Assembly: GCA_029262355.1 (NCBI GenBank)
Contig: JAJCZO010000026.1
Location: 1 to 36,607, forward strand
DNA: 36,607 bases
Origin: Deltaproteobacteria bacterium
GTDB lineage: Bacteria; Desulfobacterota; Binatia; UBA12015
Direction of reading: 5' to 3'
The number at the start of each line of letters is the position of its first letter. The first letter of the stretch is position 1. Under the pieces are notes generated by a model that worked only from the letters and a program-made list of their open reading frames with translations, did not search any database and was not told the origin of the DNA. Both the position numbers and the translations under genes were made by a program. Shown here in pieces: positions 8,108 through 17,897 of this stretch.

Positions 8108-8891
8108 CCGCAGATTGGCCGTTGTAACCGGAGGAAGCTCCGGGATCGGAAAAGAGATCTGCCTCCACCTCGCGCGCGCCGGCTGGAACATCGCGGCCAC
8201 GTACGGCGGCAACCACGAGGGGGCCCGAGAAACGGCGAGCCAGCTCGATGAAGCGGGTGTCGACTCGCACGTGAGTGCGTGCGACGTCGGCGTCGGCGCC
8301 GACCTCGACACGTTCTTCAGCGAGGTGAGAGAGAAGTTCGGCAGGGCGCCCGAGTTGATGGTCAACAACGCAGGCACGCAGCGCTGGAGCCCGCTTCTCG
8401 AGCTCTCCGAGGAAGACTGGGATACGGTCATCCGCACGAACCTCAAGGGGACCTTCCTCGGCACCCAGAAGGCTGCGCAGCAAATGGTCGACGCCGGCGT
8501 GCGCGGAAGCATCGTCAACATCGGGTCGGGTTGCAACAAGGTGCCCTTCCCGGAGCTGGTGAGCTACACGGCGTCCAAAGGCGGAATCGAACTCCTCACC
8601 CGCTCGTCGGCAATCGAGCTCGGGCGCTTCGGCATCCGGGTCAACTGCGTCGCACCGGGGGCGATCGAGATCGAGCGCACCAAGCTCGAGTCACCCGGCT
8701 ACGCCGCGACCTGGGCCGGCCTTGCGCCCATGGGGCGGGTCGGCACGCCGAGCGACGTGGCGCATCTCGTCGAGTTTCTCGCGAGCTCCAAGGCCGACTA
8801 CATCACGGCCCAGACCATCTGGGTCGACGGGGGAGCCTTCTCGCTTCCGAACTGGCCCTACGAAAACGAGAGTGCCGGAGACCGATCGTAG
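8100..8891 (+). CDS. SDR family oxidoreductase
   Basis: This is a classical short-chain dehydrogenase/reductase of 263 residues. The cofactor loop is TGGSSGIG (10-17), the structural motif is NNAG (89-92), and the catalytic Ser143, Tyr156 and Lys160 occur as IGSG and YTASK. IWVDGGAF near the C-terminus is also typical. It resembles glucose-1-dehydrogenase or FabG-like members, but its substrate cannot be read. ATG 8100 overlaps the HTTM gene by eight bases, and its TAG stop shares a base with the GTG of the methyltransferase. Hence it belongs to a four-gene operon. Confidence 0.93.
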   Translation: MPDRRLAVVTGGSSGIGKEICLHLARAGWNIAATYGGNHEGARETASQLDEAGVDSHVSACDVGVGADLDTFFSEVREKFGRAPELMVNNAGTQRWSPLLELSEEDWDTVIRTNLKGTFLGTQKAAQQMVDAGVRGSIVNIGSGCNKVPFPELVSYTASKGGIELLTRSSAIELGRFGIRVNCVAPGAIEIERTKLESPGYAATWAGLAPMGRVGTPSDVAHLVEFLASSKADYITAQTIWVDGGAFSLPNWPYENESAGDRS

Positions 8892-9718
8892 TGCCCTACA
8901 GCGACCGCGAGGGCGAACGTCCTTCGTACCGCGTGTCGGACGACGCCGCAGAAACCACCAAAGAGAATCGTCGGCTGGCGATGCTGGCCGACCTGCGCGA
9001 CCGCCGAAGCGCCGCATACCTCGAGCAACTGGGCCTCACGGCGGGGTGGCGCTGCCTCGACGTGGGCTCTGGAGGCGGCGCCCTCGCCCAGTGGATGGCA
9101 CGACAGGTCGCGCCGGGCGGGTCCGTGCTCTCCACCGACATCGACCTGCGTTTTCAGCCCGAGGGCTCCGGCAACATCGAGGTACGCCGACACGACATCG
9201 TGCACGAAGACCTCCCGGAGAACGAGTTCGACCTGGTCCACGCGCGAGCACTCCTACAAACGATCGACCAGCGCGAAACGGTGCTCGACAAGCTCGTTCG
9301 CACGACGAAGCCAGGCGGCTGGATCGTCGTGAACGACCCCGAGTGGAGCACGTTCGAGCGCCAACCCATGCCGCCCGCATTCCGGGCGCTCTACGACGCG
9401 ATGATGGCGATCGGACAGAAGGCGAACGGGTACGACCGCTACTGGGGCGGCCGCCTCCTCGCCGCGTTTGGAGAGCGCGGCCTCCTCGAGATCCAATGTG
9501 ACGGCGACGCACACGCGATGCGCGGGGGCACCGAAAGCGCCGAATGGCTGATCCTCGCCTACGAGCGAGCCGCGCCGCTTCTCATCCAAGCAGCCTTGGT
9601 GGACCAGGCCACCGTGGATGCAGGGCTACGCGAAGCGCGACGCCCCGAGTTCTTGATCATGGGACCAACCTCGATGGTGTGCCGCGGGCGCAAGCCCGGG
9701 GCCGGCTACTGGAAGTAG
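8891..9718 (+). CDS. Class I SAM-dependent methyltransferase
   Basis: The protein has 275 residues. Motif I is LDVGSGGG (56-63), followed by an acidic strand end (STDID) and the post-motif sequence [13 protein letters not shown] and KPGGWIVV. These form the SAM-binding Rossmann core of the UbiE/small-molecule class. The start is GTG 8891, which overlaps the SDR stop in TAGTG. The frame continues upstream inside the SDR gene, but that part is shadow. The substrate is unknown. Context with an SDR and a membrane protein suggests modification of a lipid or small metabolite. Its last 13 bases overlap the convergent surface-protein gene. Confidence 0.88.
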   Translation: MPYSDREGERPSYRVSDDAAETTKENRRLAMLADLRDRRSAAYLEQLGLTAGWRCLDVGSGGGALAQWMARQVAPGGSVLSTDIDLRFQPEGSGNIEVRRHDIVHEDLPENEFDLVHARALLQTIDQRETVLDKLVRTTKPGGWIVVNDPEWSTFERQPMPPAFRALYDAMMAIGQKANGYDRYWGGRLLAAFGERGLLEIQCDGDAHAMRGGTESAEWLILAYERAAPLLIQAALVDQATVDAGLREARRPEFLIMGPTSMVCRGRKPGAGYWK

Positions 9719-11967
9719 CCGTTCACATCGAAGATGAGGTGCGCCTCTCCCGTCGGGAGAAAAGCGCGAATCGCGCCCGACCCGTCGGATGAGAGCTTCA
9801 GAAGGGTGTTGTTGTTCATCACGCCTCCCGCGGGGAAGTTGATCGCGCTCACGACGGGGCGAGGACCGTCGGCCGGGAAGAGCGTCACGAAGCCAGGCGC
9901 CGTTGGAAGAACGACGGTCACGACGGCCGATACGCCCTGGGCCGTACCCGGAATCCCACAAACGCCGGTCACGGGGAACTCGCGCTCGACGTTCGCGAAG
10001 AGCGGCTCCGAGGCTCCACCTCCTGCTCCCGGATCTTCGAACGTGTTGATCACGCGGCACGGCTCGATGCCGTAGAAATCTAGGCCGCCCGCCGCGGGCG
10101 GGGTGGGCGTCCCAACCGGAGTCTGGGTTGGGGAAGGAGATGGGGTCTCCGTCGGAGAAGGCGTCGCCGTAGGGGCTGGGGACGGCGTTGGCGAGGGAGA
10201 AGCAGTCGGCGCCGGCGTTGGGGTCGCCGTCGGCGAGGGGGAAGGGGTCGGATCTGGCGTTGGCGAGGGAGAAGGACCTGGCGTCGGGGTCACGATGGGC
10301 CCGACCGTGCAGTCGGCTTCGCAGCCGTCACCCGGCGTTTCGTTTCCGTCGTCACACTCCTCGCCGCATTCGAGGAAGCCGTCGCCACAGACGTTGTCGA
10401 ATCGCTGGCAATATCCCGCGCAGCCGTCGCAGCTCGCCGTCCCACCATCGTCACACGTCTCGCCGAGCGATGCCTGGACGATGTTGTCACCGCAGTACCC
10501 ACACTCCGGCAACGAGGCGTCGAGAGTCGTGATCGCAGCAGGACTGACGGAGCCCGTGATGCTCGGAACGAGCGAACGGTACCGGACGAAATTGCCCACA
10601 TTGGGTTGGGTCTCCGTCGGGCTGGCCGCCTGCAAATCACCCGAAACGGTGATCTGGCCCCCCGCGCGCATGAAGGTCGAGCCGAAGCTGTTAAAGACGA
10701 AGGGCGAGCGCGCGTCGAGCTCCCCATCGGGGGAGAGGATGTCGATGGTGCACGACTGGAGATTGATCTGGCCGCCGATGCTTTCGGGGTTGCCGTTGCC
10801 GCGAACCGAAACTTTGTCCAGCACCTGGATGGAGTGCGGCGCGAAGACCGTCACGTCCGAGGCGAAACCGGCCGCCGAGATGTCGATCTTTCCGAGCGTC
10901 GCGCTGCGGTCGGCCTCAATGTCGACCAACCCCGACGCACCGAAGAAGCCGCCGGTCGCGGTGACGATCGAACTCGTCGGGTGCTGGACGAAGTCGAGCC
11001 GAGCTTCGTACGTCTGATCACCTCCGAAACAGTGTAGGCCGCCGCGGGCGTCGATGTCGCCGTGAACGATGATGTGGTTCCCGGAGATGAGGTTCATGCT
11101 CGAGCCATCGCCACAGTCCTCGGTGGGCGCGTTCGCTCCGCCCCGACCGAACAACTCGCCGGTCGCCGCGATGACGATGTCGACACCAGCCTCGATATCG
11201 AGTTGGCCCGCCTCGCCGTCGGGGGCATCCCCGTCGAGAAGCATGCGCGCGTTCACCGTGACGGTACCCGCGGCCAGGATGTCGATGTCACCGGCGCCAA
11301 AGTCTCCCCCGGACGAGATCAGACGATCATCGATGGTGACGTCCAGGCCCGCGATCACGCGAATGTCACCACCACCCGCGCCGTTGCCACCGGCCTCGGC
11401 CGTGATGTCTTCGCCAAACACGACCGACCCATTGGCCCGCACTTCGATGTCACCGCCGGTCGCGTCTACGCCGAACGCGGACGCGTCGAGGATCCCTATT
11501 AGGGTCGCATCGCCGAAAGAAAGGATCGAGATCGTACCGGCGGTGTCGACGTCCGCCTTCGCCAGAACCTGTGACCGGTTGGAGCCCTCGCTCTCCATCA
11601 CGATGCTGCCCACGAGCGACTCCAGGGTGATGTCTCCACCATCGCCATCGGCATCGATCTTGGCGTTCTGCTGCATCGTGATGTCATCGGCGACGATGTG
11701 CAGGACCCGAGGCCCGGCACCCGGCCCGATGGTGATCGTCGTTCCGGACGTGATCACGACCGATTGGCCCGTGAAGTCCAATGCGGATCCCGCATCGACA
11801 GTGATGTCCTCCGAGACGACGCACGGGTCGCCCGTGCAGAGATCGCTGGGGACGGTGGCGTACGCCGACGACGGGTTCACCAGGAGGACGGCGAGCGAGA
11901 AGGCAACTACGATCTGATGAGAATTCAAATGGATACACTCTTGGTTGGGGGTGGGTCCGGCCTCCAT
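9706..11967 (-). CDS. Large secreted modular surface protein (beta-helix, Cys repeats, Pro/Thr linker)
   Basis: The protein has 753 residues in four parts. First comes a signal peptide with the core [19 protein letters not shown]. Residues about 40-488 repeat short strands with Gly, Asp, Ile and Val (such as [14 protein letters not shown] and [10 protein letters not shown]), like a parallel beta-helix or haemagglutinin-type fold. Residues 489-554 are Cys-rich, with CGDNIVQ...CDDGG and [16 protein letters not shown], as in the DUF4215 / Myxococcus cysteine repeat. After a Pro/Thr/Ser linker (555-626), residues 627-753 form a C-terminal module running from EPCRVINT to DVNGYFQ. That end module recurs in secreted proteins of acidobacteria and deltaproteobacteria, in my recollection. 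A TTG at 11928 would give a shorter, more standard signal peptide than ATG 11967. The probable site is the cell surface, with a role in adhesion. Confidence 0.85.
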   Translation of the reverse strand: MEAGPTPNQECIHLNSHQIVVAFSLAVLLVNPSSAYATVPSDLCTGDPCVVSEDITVDAGSALDFTGQSVVITSGTTITIGPGAGPRVLHIVADDITMQQNAKIDADGDGGDITLESLVGSIVMESEGSNRSQVLAKADVDTAGTISILSFGDATLIGILDASAFGVDATGGDIEVRANGSVVFGEDITAEAGGNGAGGGDIRVIAGLDVTIDDRLISSGGDFGAGDIDILAAGTVTVNARMLLDGDAPDGEAGQLDIEAGVDIVIAATGELFGRGGANAPTEDCGDGSSMNLISGNHIIVHGDIDARGGLHCFGGDQTYEARLDFVQHPTSSIVTATGGFFGASGLVDIEADRSATLGKIDISAAGFASDVTVFAPHSIQVLDKVSVRGNGNPESIGGQINLQSCTIDILSPDGELDARSPFVFNSFGSTFMRAGGQITVSGDLQAASPTETQPNVGNFVRYRSLVPSITGSVSPAAITTLDASLPECGYCGDNIVQASLGETCDDGGTASCDGCAGYCQRFDNVCGDGFLECGEECDDGNETPGDGCEADCTVGPIVTPTPGPSPSPTPDPTPSPSPTATPTPAPTASPSPTPSPAPTATPSPTETPSPSPTQTPVGTPTPPAAGGLDFYGIEPCRVINTFEDPGAGGGASEPLFANVEREFPVTGVCGIPGTAQGVSAVVTVVLPTAPGFVTLFPADGPRPVVSAINFPAGGVMNNNTLLKLSSDGSGAIRAFLPTGEAHLIFDVNGYFQ
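10090..10305 (-). repeat. Degenerate Pro/Thr/Ser-coding low-complexity repeat
   Basis: This is an in-frame run of short degenerate units encoding alternating Pro, Thr, Ser and Ala, 72 residues in all. It is the flexible linker between the Cys-rich and C-terminal modules of the surface protein. On the plus strand it reads as G/T-rich units such as GTTGGCGAGGG. Such tracts are prone to length change by slippage. Confidence 0.85.
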
Positions 11968-12106
11968 GAAGGCGGTGTTTCACGCGCTGGTCCAGCGGGT
12001 ATTTCGCGTCTGCGCCGAAAACAGCGAGCCGTGATGGGGAGCGATCCGCCCGCGGCGACTCAGGAGGGGCAAAAACCTCTGCCGAACCAATAGCTTAGCA
12101 GGACGC

Positions 12107-12132
12107 CCACGGCCACGCGCCAGACGCCGTGG
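12107..12132 (-). terminator. Inverted repeat downstream of the thiolase gene, possible terminator
   Basis: CCACGGC at 12107-12113 is complementary to GCCGTGG at 12126-12132 with a 12-base loop. It lies about 30 bases past the thiolase stop on the minus strand. No T-run follows directly, so intrinsic termination is uncertain. Confidence 0.3.
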
Positions 12133-12164
12133 CAGTCGCCATGCGGGGCCCGGAGACGGCGCCT

Positions 12165-13343
<1,179 letters not shown>

Positions 13344-13627
13344 CAGGTCTCTTTGCCAGAAACCGGGCCCGCGGCGCTACACGAGCTCCGTCGGCAGGCA
13401 CTCGCCCCGCGCGACGCCTCGCTCGAGGTCCCGACTTCAATTGCCGTGGCGCCCCGGACGCGAGCGCCCCGGGTCCGGATGAAGACTCAGACCGGGCCAC
13501 CGCGAATGCCGTCTTCAAGCCCTTCCGGATGACCGCGGGGCTCGCGGATCGACTCATCGGGCATCTCGGTCCGACGACTCGGCACCACGGGCTTCCCCGC
13601 CAGCGCGGCCGCTGAGTCGAGCCGACG
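13344..13627. other. Intergenic stretch between thiolase and selenoperoxiredoxin
   Basis: This is one of the two longest gaps without a gene, both about 280 bases. It holds a short direct repeat (GCGCCCCGG twice near 13450-13475) but no convincing open frame, RNA fold or promoter. It probably carries the thiolase promoter. Confidence 0.4.
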
Positions 13628-14206
13628 TCAGGGCTTCGCGACACCGCGAGCTTCATCGATCGCCGCGAGCGCCTCTTCGGCGTCCAGGCGCTGCATGAAG
13701 TTGTCGCTCAGGTTCGCCCAACGAACGACACCCGCGGGGTCGATCAGGAACTCGGCCGGCCGCGAGATGTCGTGTCCGTCGTGGCCTTCCTCATGCAGCA
13801 AATCCCACGCCTTCGAGACCGCCCCGCTCTCGTCGGCGAGAAACACCATGGAGTAGCCCTGCTCCGCCGCATGCTTCTTCGTAACCGCAGGCGGATCGAC
13901 GCTCACCGCGACGAGGCGTACGCCCCGCTTCGCGAACTCCGCCTTCTGCTCTTCGAGGCTCCGCAACTCGGAGTTACAGAATGGTCACCAGTGGCCTCGA
14001 TAGAAGATGAGCAGGACCCAGCCGGGATTGCCGGCGTCGGCCGTCGCGAGAAGCTCGGAGAGCGAGCGATCCTTCCCATCGGCATCGGGTAGCGTGAAGG
14101 CAGGAGGTGTATCGCCGACCTTCGGTGCGCCGGCCGACGGGGGTACGCCCGCAACCATGCTGCACGACAGAAGCAGCAACAAACCGGCGGTCACGAGTCG
14201 GCGCAC
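13628..14206 (-). CDS. Peroxiredoxin-like (AhpC/TSA) protein, predicted selenoprotein with in-frame TGA
   Basis: Read through one TGA, this is a 192-residue thioredoxin-fold protein. It has an N-terminal export signal, possibly a lipobox at LLSC with Cys15. The N-terminal redoxin block is KVGDTPPAFTLPDADG. The active site reads FYRGHW-TGA-PFC, exactly where homologues have FYRGxWCPFC, so the TGA stands for Sec74 and pairs with Cys77. After it come VRLVAVSVDPP and PAEFLIDPAGVVRWANL, which complete the AhpC/TSA fold in the same frame. A SECIS-like hairpin begins 11 bases after the TGA. The likely function is thiol-dependent reduction of peroxides outside the cytoplasm. A nonsense mutation or base error is the alternative, but a TGA falling exactly on the catalytic Cys makes selenocysteine far likelier. 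Confidence 0.88.
13959..13973 (-). promoter_or_regulatory. Bacterial SECIS-like hairpin
   Basis: On the minus strand a perfect five-pair stem CTCCG/CGGAG closes the loop AGTTG. It starts 11 bases after the TGA, and the loop starts 16 bases after it. A G is the second loop base. These agree with the known rules for bacterial SECIS elements (short stem, G among the first two loop bases, loop about 16-37 bases from the UGA). A second possible stem pairs TTCTG (13981-13977) with CAGAA further downstream. The element would be bound by SelB. Confidence 0.7.
13985..13987 (-). other. In-frame TGA, predicted selenocysteine codon
   Basis: The TGA lies between HW and PFC in the redox motif. Coding sequence of the same family continues in the same frame on both sides without any other break. 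Confidence 0.85.
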
Positions 14207-14287
14207 ACGCGCACGTCTATCAGAAATTCTTGGGCCTCGTCGAGGCGGCGGATCGAGCGCAACCTGCGACCTGCCGCTGCTGCGGAT

Positions 14288-15961
14288 TCAGGGCAAGCGA
14301 ACCCGCTCCACGAGCTCCAAGGAGCGGGCGGGCGGCGGCGGTGTCGCGAGGGCCACGCCGTAGGCCACCGCGAAGTTCAGCACCATCCCGAGGGTCCCGA
14401 TTCCCTCGGGAGAGATCCCCAAGAACCAGTGGTCGGCGTTGTTGAGCTCCGGGGCCACGAACTTGAAGTAGATGATGTAGGTCGCCGTGAACCCGAGCCC
14501 CGCGACCATCCCCGCGACGGCGCCGGCGGCGTTCATCTTCCGCGAGAAGATCCCGAGCGTCACGGCCGGAAAGATCGAGGACGCCGCGAGGCCAAAAGCG
14601 AACGCGACCACCTGAGCGACGAAGCCCGGCGGCCGAATCCCGAAGTACCCCGCCACGACGACCGCGAACCCGGCCGCGATGCGCGCCGCACGGAGCTCCG
14701 CGCCCTCGCTGATGCCGGGCGCGAACGTCTTCTTCAACAGATCGTGCGCCACGGAACTCGAGATGACGAGGAGCAATCCCGCCGCAGTGGAGAGCGCCGC
14801 CGCCAGGGCTCCGGCGGCGACCAGCCCCACGACCCACGCCGGCAGATTGGCAATCTCGGGGTTCGCGAGAACCATGATGTCGCGATCGATTTCGAACTCG
14901 TTCTTGGCGCCGTGAGCAGGCCCGACGTAGCGCACGCGGCCATCTCCGTCGTGGTCTTCGAACTTCACGAGGCCGATCTTCTGCCAGTTGTGAACCCAGG
15001 CCGGGAGATCCGCGTACGACCGACCCGGGATCGTCTGCAAGAGGTTCGTACGGGCGAACGCCGCAACTGCCGGCGCGGTCGTATACAGAATCGCGATGAA
15101 CACGAGTGCCCACCCGGCCGAGCTGCGCGCCGCGGCGACCTTCGGCACCGTGTAGAAGCGCACGATCACGTGCGGCAGGCCGGCCGTACCGACCATGAGC
15201 GCAGCGGTGATGAAGAAGACGTCGAGCGTGCTCTTCCTGCCCTGGGTGAAGGCGACGAACCCGAGATCCACGCTCAATTGATCGAGCCGGTCGAGAAGCG
15301 CCACCCCAGAGCCGTCGGCCAGGGTAGCCCCGAAGCCGACTTGGGGGATCACGTTCCCCGTCATCAACATCGAGATGAAGATCGCTGGGACGAGGTACGA
15401 AAAGATGAGCACACAATACTGCGCGACCTGGGTGTACGTGATGCCCTTCATGCCGCCGAGCACCGCGTAGAAGAAGACGATCGCCATACCGACGATCACG
15501 CCGGTCTCGATCTCCACGTCGAGAAAGCGGGAGAAGACGATTCCCACACCGCGCATCTGTCCCGCCACGTACGTAAACGAGATGAAGATCGCGCAACCGA
15601 CGGCCACGATCCGGGCGACGCGTGACGCGTACCGATCGCCGATGAAGTCGGGAACGGTGAACTGGCCGAATTTTCGCAAATAGGGCGCAACGAGCAGCGC
15701 GAGGAGCACGTAGCCCCCCGTCCAGCCCATCAGATAGACCGAGCCGTCGTAGCCCATGAACGAGATCAGCCCGGCCATCGAGATGAAGGAGGCGGCGGAC
15801 ATCCAGTCCGCGGCGGTGGCCATGCCGTTGAGGACCGGTGGTACGTGGCCCGACGCGACGAAGAAGTCTGCGGTCGAACGCGCGCGCGTCCAGATCGCAA
15901 CTCCGATGTAGAGAGCAAAGGAAATACCGACCAGAAGAAACGTCCAGCCCTGGATGCTCAT
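14288..15961 (-). CDS. Sodium:solute symporter, large subunit (SSF, acetate/monocarboxylate type)
   Basis: The protein has 557 residues and about 13 hydrophobic helices. Family features are TADFFVASGHVPPVLNGMATAAD near the N-terminus, WMSAASFISMAG, VPDFIGDRYASRVAR, and AALSTAAGLLLVISSSVAHDL in the later core. A hydrophilic loop near residues 320-375 contains DHDGDGRVRYV. This loop and the small partner gene mark the two-component DUF4212-linked branch of the SSF family. It imports an organic acid with Na+; acetate or similar is likely but not certain. Its ATG overlaps the stop of the small subunit gene as ATGA. Confidence 0.9.
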   Translation of the reverse strand: MSIQGWTFLLVGISFALYIGVAIWTRARSTADFFVASGHVPPVLNGMATAADWMSAASFISMAGLISFMGYDGSVYLMGWTGGYVLLALLVAPYLRKFGQFTVPDFIGDRYASRVARIVAVGCAIFISFTYVAGQMRGVGIVFSRFLDVEIETGVIVGMAIVFFYAVLGGMKGITYTQVAQYCVLIFSYLVPAIFISMLMTGNVIPQVGFGATLADGSGVALLDRLDQLSVDLGFVAFTQGRKSTLDVFFITAALMVGTAGLPHVIVRFYTVPKVAAARSSAGWALVFIAILYTTAPAVAAFARTNLLQTIPGRSYADLPAWVHNWQKIGLVKFEDHDGDGRVRYVGPAHGAKNEFEIDRDIMVLANPEIANLPAWVVGLVAAGALAAALSTAAGLLLVISSSVAHDLLKKTFAPGISEGAELRAARIAAGFAVVVAGYFGIRPPGFVAQVVAFAFGLAASSIFPAVTLGIFSRKMNAAGAVAGMVAGLGFTATYIIYFKFVAPELNNADHWFLGISPEGIGTLGMVLNFAVAYGVALATPPPPARSLELVERVRLP

Positions 15962-16239
15962 TCGGAGGAGGCCTCGTCCTCGACCCCATACTCACGGTCC
16001 AGCCGGTTCATCAGGGCGACGTACACGAAGATCAGCACGACGAAGACGAGAATGGACCCCTGCTGGGCGAACCAGAATCCGAGCTTGAACCCTCCGAGCC
16101 GAATCGCGTCGAGCGGCTCTCTCAGGAGGATTCCGAATCCGAACGATACGACGAACCAGATCGTGAGCAGGATCGCGAGATACTGTAGGTTGCGCCGCCA
16201 GTAGGCGGCATGGCGCCCGGCTTCGGAAAGATCGCTCAC
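15958..16239 (-). CDS. Symporter small subunit (DUF4212)
   Basis: The protein has 93 residues with two transmembrane helices, ILLTIWFVVSFGFGILL and GSILVFVVLIFVYVALM. Between them is the sequence GGFKLGFWFAQQG, which is characteristic of the DUF4212 / symporter small-subunit family. The C-terminus NRLDREYGVEDE is also usual. GTG 16239 is the start. It is the first gene of a two-gene operon and overlaps the large subunit by four bases. The gap toward the divergent CFA synthase gene should contain both promoters. Confidence 0.9.
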   Translation of the reverse strand: MSDLSEAGRHAAYWRRNLQYLAILLTIWFVVSFGFGILLREPLDAIRLGGFKLGFWFAQQGSILVFVVLIFVYVALMNRLDREYGVEDEASSE

Positions 16240-16409
16240 GAGGCCGTGTACCTACTGTGAAGAGGGCACCCCACTCAAGCGCGCCGCCGAGAGCCACTCG
16301 TCGACGAAGTCGCGGAGCAGGTCCGAGTCGTCGGCCGGACGAGGTCGCGACCTCGGATGCACCGCCCGGCGTGGAACACGACGCCCCCATCCCCTACGCT
16401 AGCGGCAAT

Positions 16410-16413
16410 GAGG
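16410..16413 (+). promoter_or_regulatory. Ribosome binding site deciding the CFA synthase start
   Basis: A GAGG-like site within AATGAGGTCAG lies about eight bases before GTG 16422. The upstream part of the open frame (from 16257) is Arg/Pro-rich and unlike the family, which supports the shorter start. Confidence 0.55.
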
Positions 16414-16421
16414 TCAGTCCC

Positions 16422-17774
16422 GTGACGAACCCCCGTGACGAGCGCCAACTCGAGGCGGCCAGATCGCTCTTGGCAGAGCTGGCCGCGCAGATCGACTCTC
16501 GGATCTCCGTCCGCCTGTGGGACGGCAGCCTCGTCCCGATGGGCCACAAGGTCGAGCCGGACCTCGCCATCTCCATCTCCGGCCCGGGAGTACTCGGCTC
16601 GATGCTTCGGCGACCCACTCCCGACAATCTGGTCCGCCACTACGCGCGCGGGCAGATCGACTTCCACGGCACCGATCTCTACTCGTTCATCGACACCGCG
16701 CGGGTCGGAAACTCTCGCAAGCGGGCCAAGAGCGTTCGCAAGTCCGCCGTCGCCCGAGCGCTCCTGCCATTCCTGCTCACGCCGCCCGACTCCAGTGACG
16801 TCGATCATCGCTGGAGTGGGGACGAAACGGGCAAAGATCGCAAGCAGAGCGACAACAAGAACTTCATCCAGTTCCACTACGACGTGAGCAACGAGTTCTA
16901 CGCTCTCTTCCTCGACCCGAGCATGGTCTACTCCTGCGGCTACTTCCGCGAGTGGGAGGGATCGCTCGAGCAGGCGCAGACCGACAAGATCGACATGATC
17001 TGCCGCAAGCTTCGGCTTCAGCCCGACGACCGCCTCCTCGACATCGGGTGCGGTTGGGGGGCGCTGGTGATGCACGCGGCCCAACGCTACGGCGTGTCCG
17101 CGCACGGCATCACGTTGTCGGAGAACCAGCTCGCTCGAGCGAAGAGCGAAATCAAGAGACTCGGTCTCGAGAGCCGCGTAACGGTCGAACTGCGCGACTA
17201 CGCCGACGTCACCGGCGAGTACGACAAGATCTCGTCGATCGGCATGTGCGAGCACGTCGGCATCGACAACATGGCGGGCTACATGCGCAAGGTCGGCTCA
17301 CTGCTGCGCGACCGCGGAGTCTTCCTGAACCACGCCATCACCCGCCCCGGCAAAGAGAGCATGACGAAGTTTCGCAAGGTGCGCCCCGAACGGCGTCTCG
17401 TACAGAAGTACATCTTCCCGGGCGGCGAACTCGATCACATCGGCCACATGACCACCGCGCTCGAGGCCTCGGGCTTCGAGGTACACGACATCGAGGGTTG
17501 GCGGGAGCACTACGCGCGCACCACGATGCTGTGGTGTCAGCGCCTCTCGGCCAGCCGCGAAGAAGCCATTCGGCTCGTCGGAGAAGAGAAATACCGGATG
17601 TGGATTCTCTACCTGGCTGGCGTGAGCTTCGCGTTCCGCGACGGGAGCATCCGGATCTTCCAAACCGTCGCGACCCGCCACGCCTCGAAGGGAGCGTCCA
17701 CGATGCCCCCGACGCGAGAGCACCTCTACGCCGCGCCCCAGTCTGCGGCGGCGACCGATCCGACGAAGGCCTGA
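16422..17774 (+). CDS. cfa: Cyclopropane-fatty-acyl-phospholipid synthase
   Basis: The protein has 450 residues from GTG 16422. The N-terminal lipid-binding domain is followed by the signature FHYDVSNEFYALFLDPSM, with VYSCGYF just after (151-175). The SAM motif is LLDIGCGWGALVMHAA (205-220) and the next block is GITLSENQLARA. GMCEHVGIDNM and the GGELDHI region are also conserved. The enzyme adds a methylene bridge from SAM to double bonds of membrane phospholipid acyl chains. The C-terminal tail after IFQTVA is longer than usual and low in complexity. The gene stands alone and is convergent with the zinc-ribbon gene. Confidence 0.93.
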   Translation: MTNPRDERQLEAARSLLAELAAQIDSRISVRLWDGSLVPMGHKVEPDLAISISGPGVLGSMLRRPTPDNLVRHYARGQIDFHGTDLYSFIDTARVGNSRKRAKSVRKSAVARALLPFLLTPPDSSDVDHRWSGDETGKDRKQSDNKNFIQFHYDVSNEFYALFLDPSMVYSCGYFREWEGSLEQAQTDKIDMICRKLRLQPDDRLLDIGCGWGALVMHAAQRYGVSAHGITLSENQLARAKSEIKRLGLESRVTVELRDYADVTGEYDKISSIGMCEHVGIDNMAGYMRKVGSLLRDRGVFLNHAITRPGKESMTKFRKVRPERRLVQKYIFPGGELDHIGHMTTALEASGFEVHDIEGWREHYARTTMLWCQRLSASREEAIRLVGEEKYRMWILYLAGVSFAFRDGSIRIFQTVATRHASKGASTMPPTREHLYAAPQSAAATDPTKA

Positions 17775-17897
17775 CGACCGCAAAGCCCAAGCCCTCGAGC
17801 AGAAGGAGACGCCAACCGCGGCATTTCGGGGAACCCGGACCGCAGAAGGCCCGGCGGGCAGCGGGTCCACGTCGCGGGCGGGTCTACCGCCGTCGCG

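Noticed and set aside
10090-10305. Repeated units resembling a CRISPR or satellite array
   Set aside because: The units are short, degenerate and in frame, and they encode a Pro/Thr linker. There are no spacers.
12107-12132. Firm intrinsic terminator after the thiolase gene
   Set aside because: The stem is good, but the T-run is missing. It is listed only at low confidence.
13985-13987. TGA in the peroxiredoxin gene as an ordinary nonsense mutation (pseudogene)
   Set aside because: It falls exactly at the redox Cys, no other break occurs, and a SECIS-like hairpin follows at the right spacing. It remains possible until the Sec machinery is shown.
16257-16421. N-terminal extension of the CFA synthase frame
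   Set aside because: The segment is Arg/Pro-rich and unlike the family. GTG 16422 has a better ribosome site.
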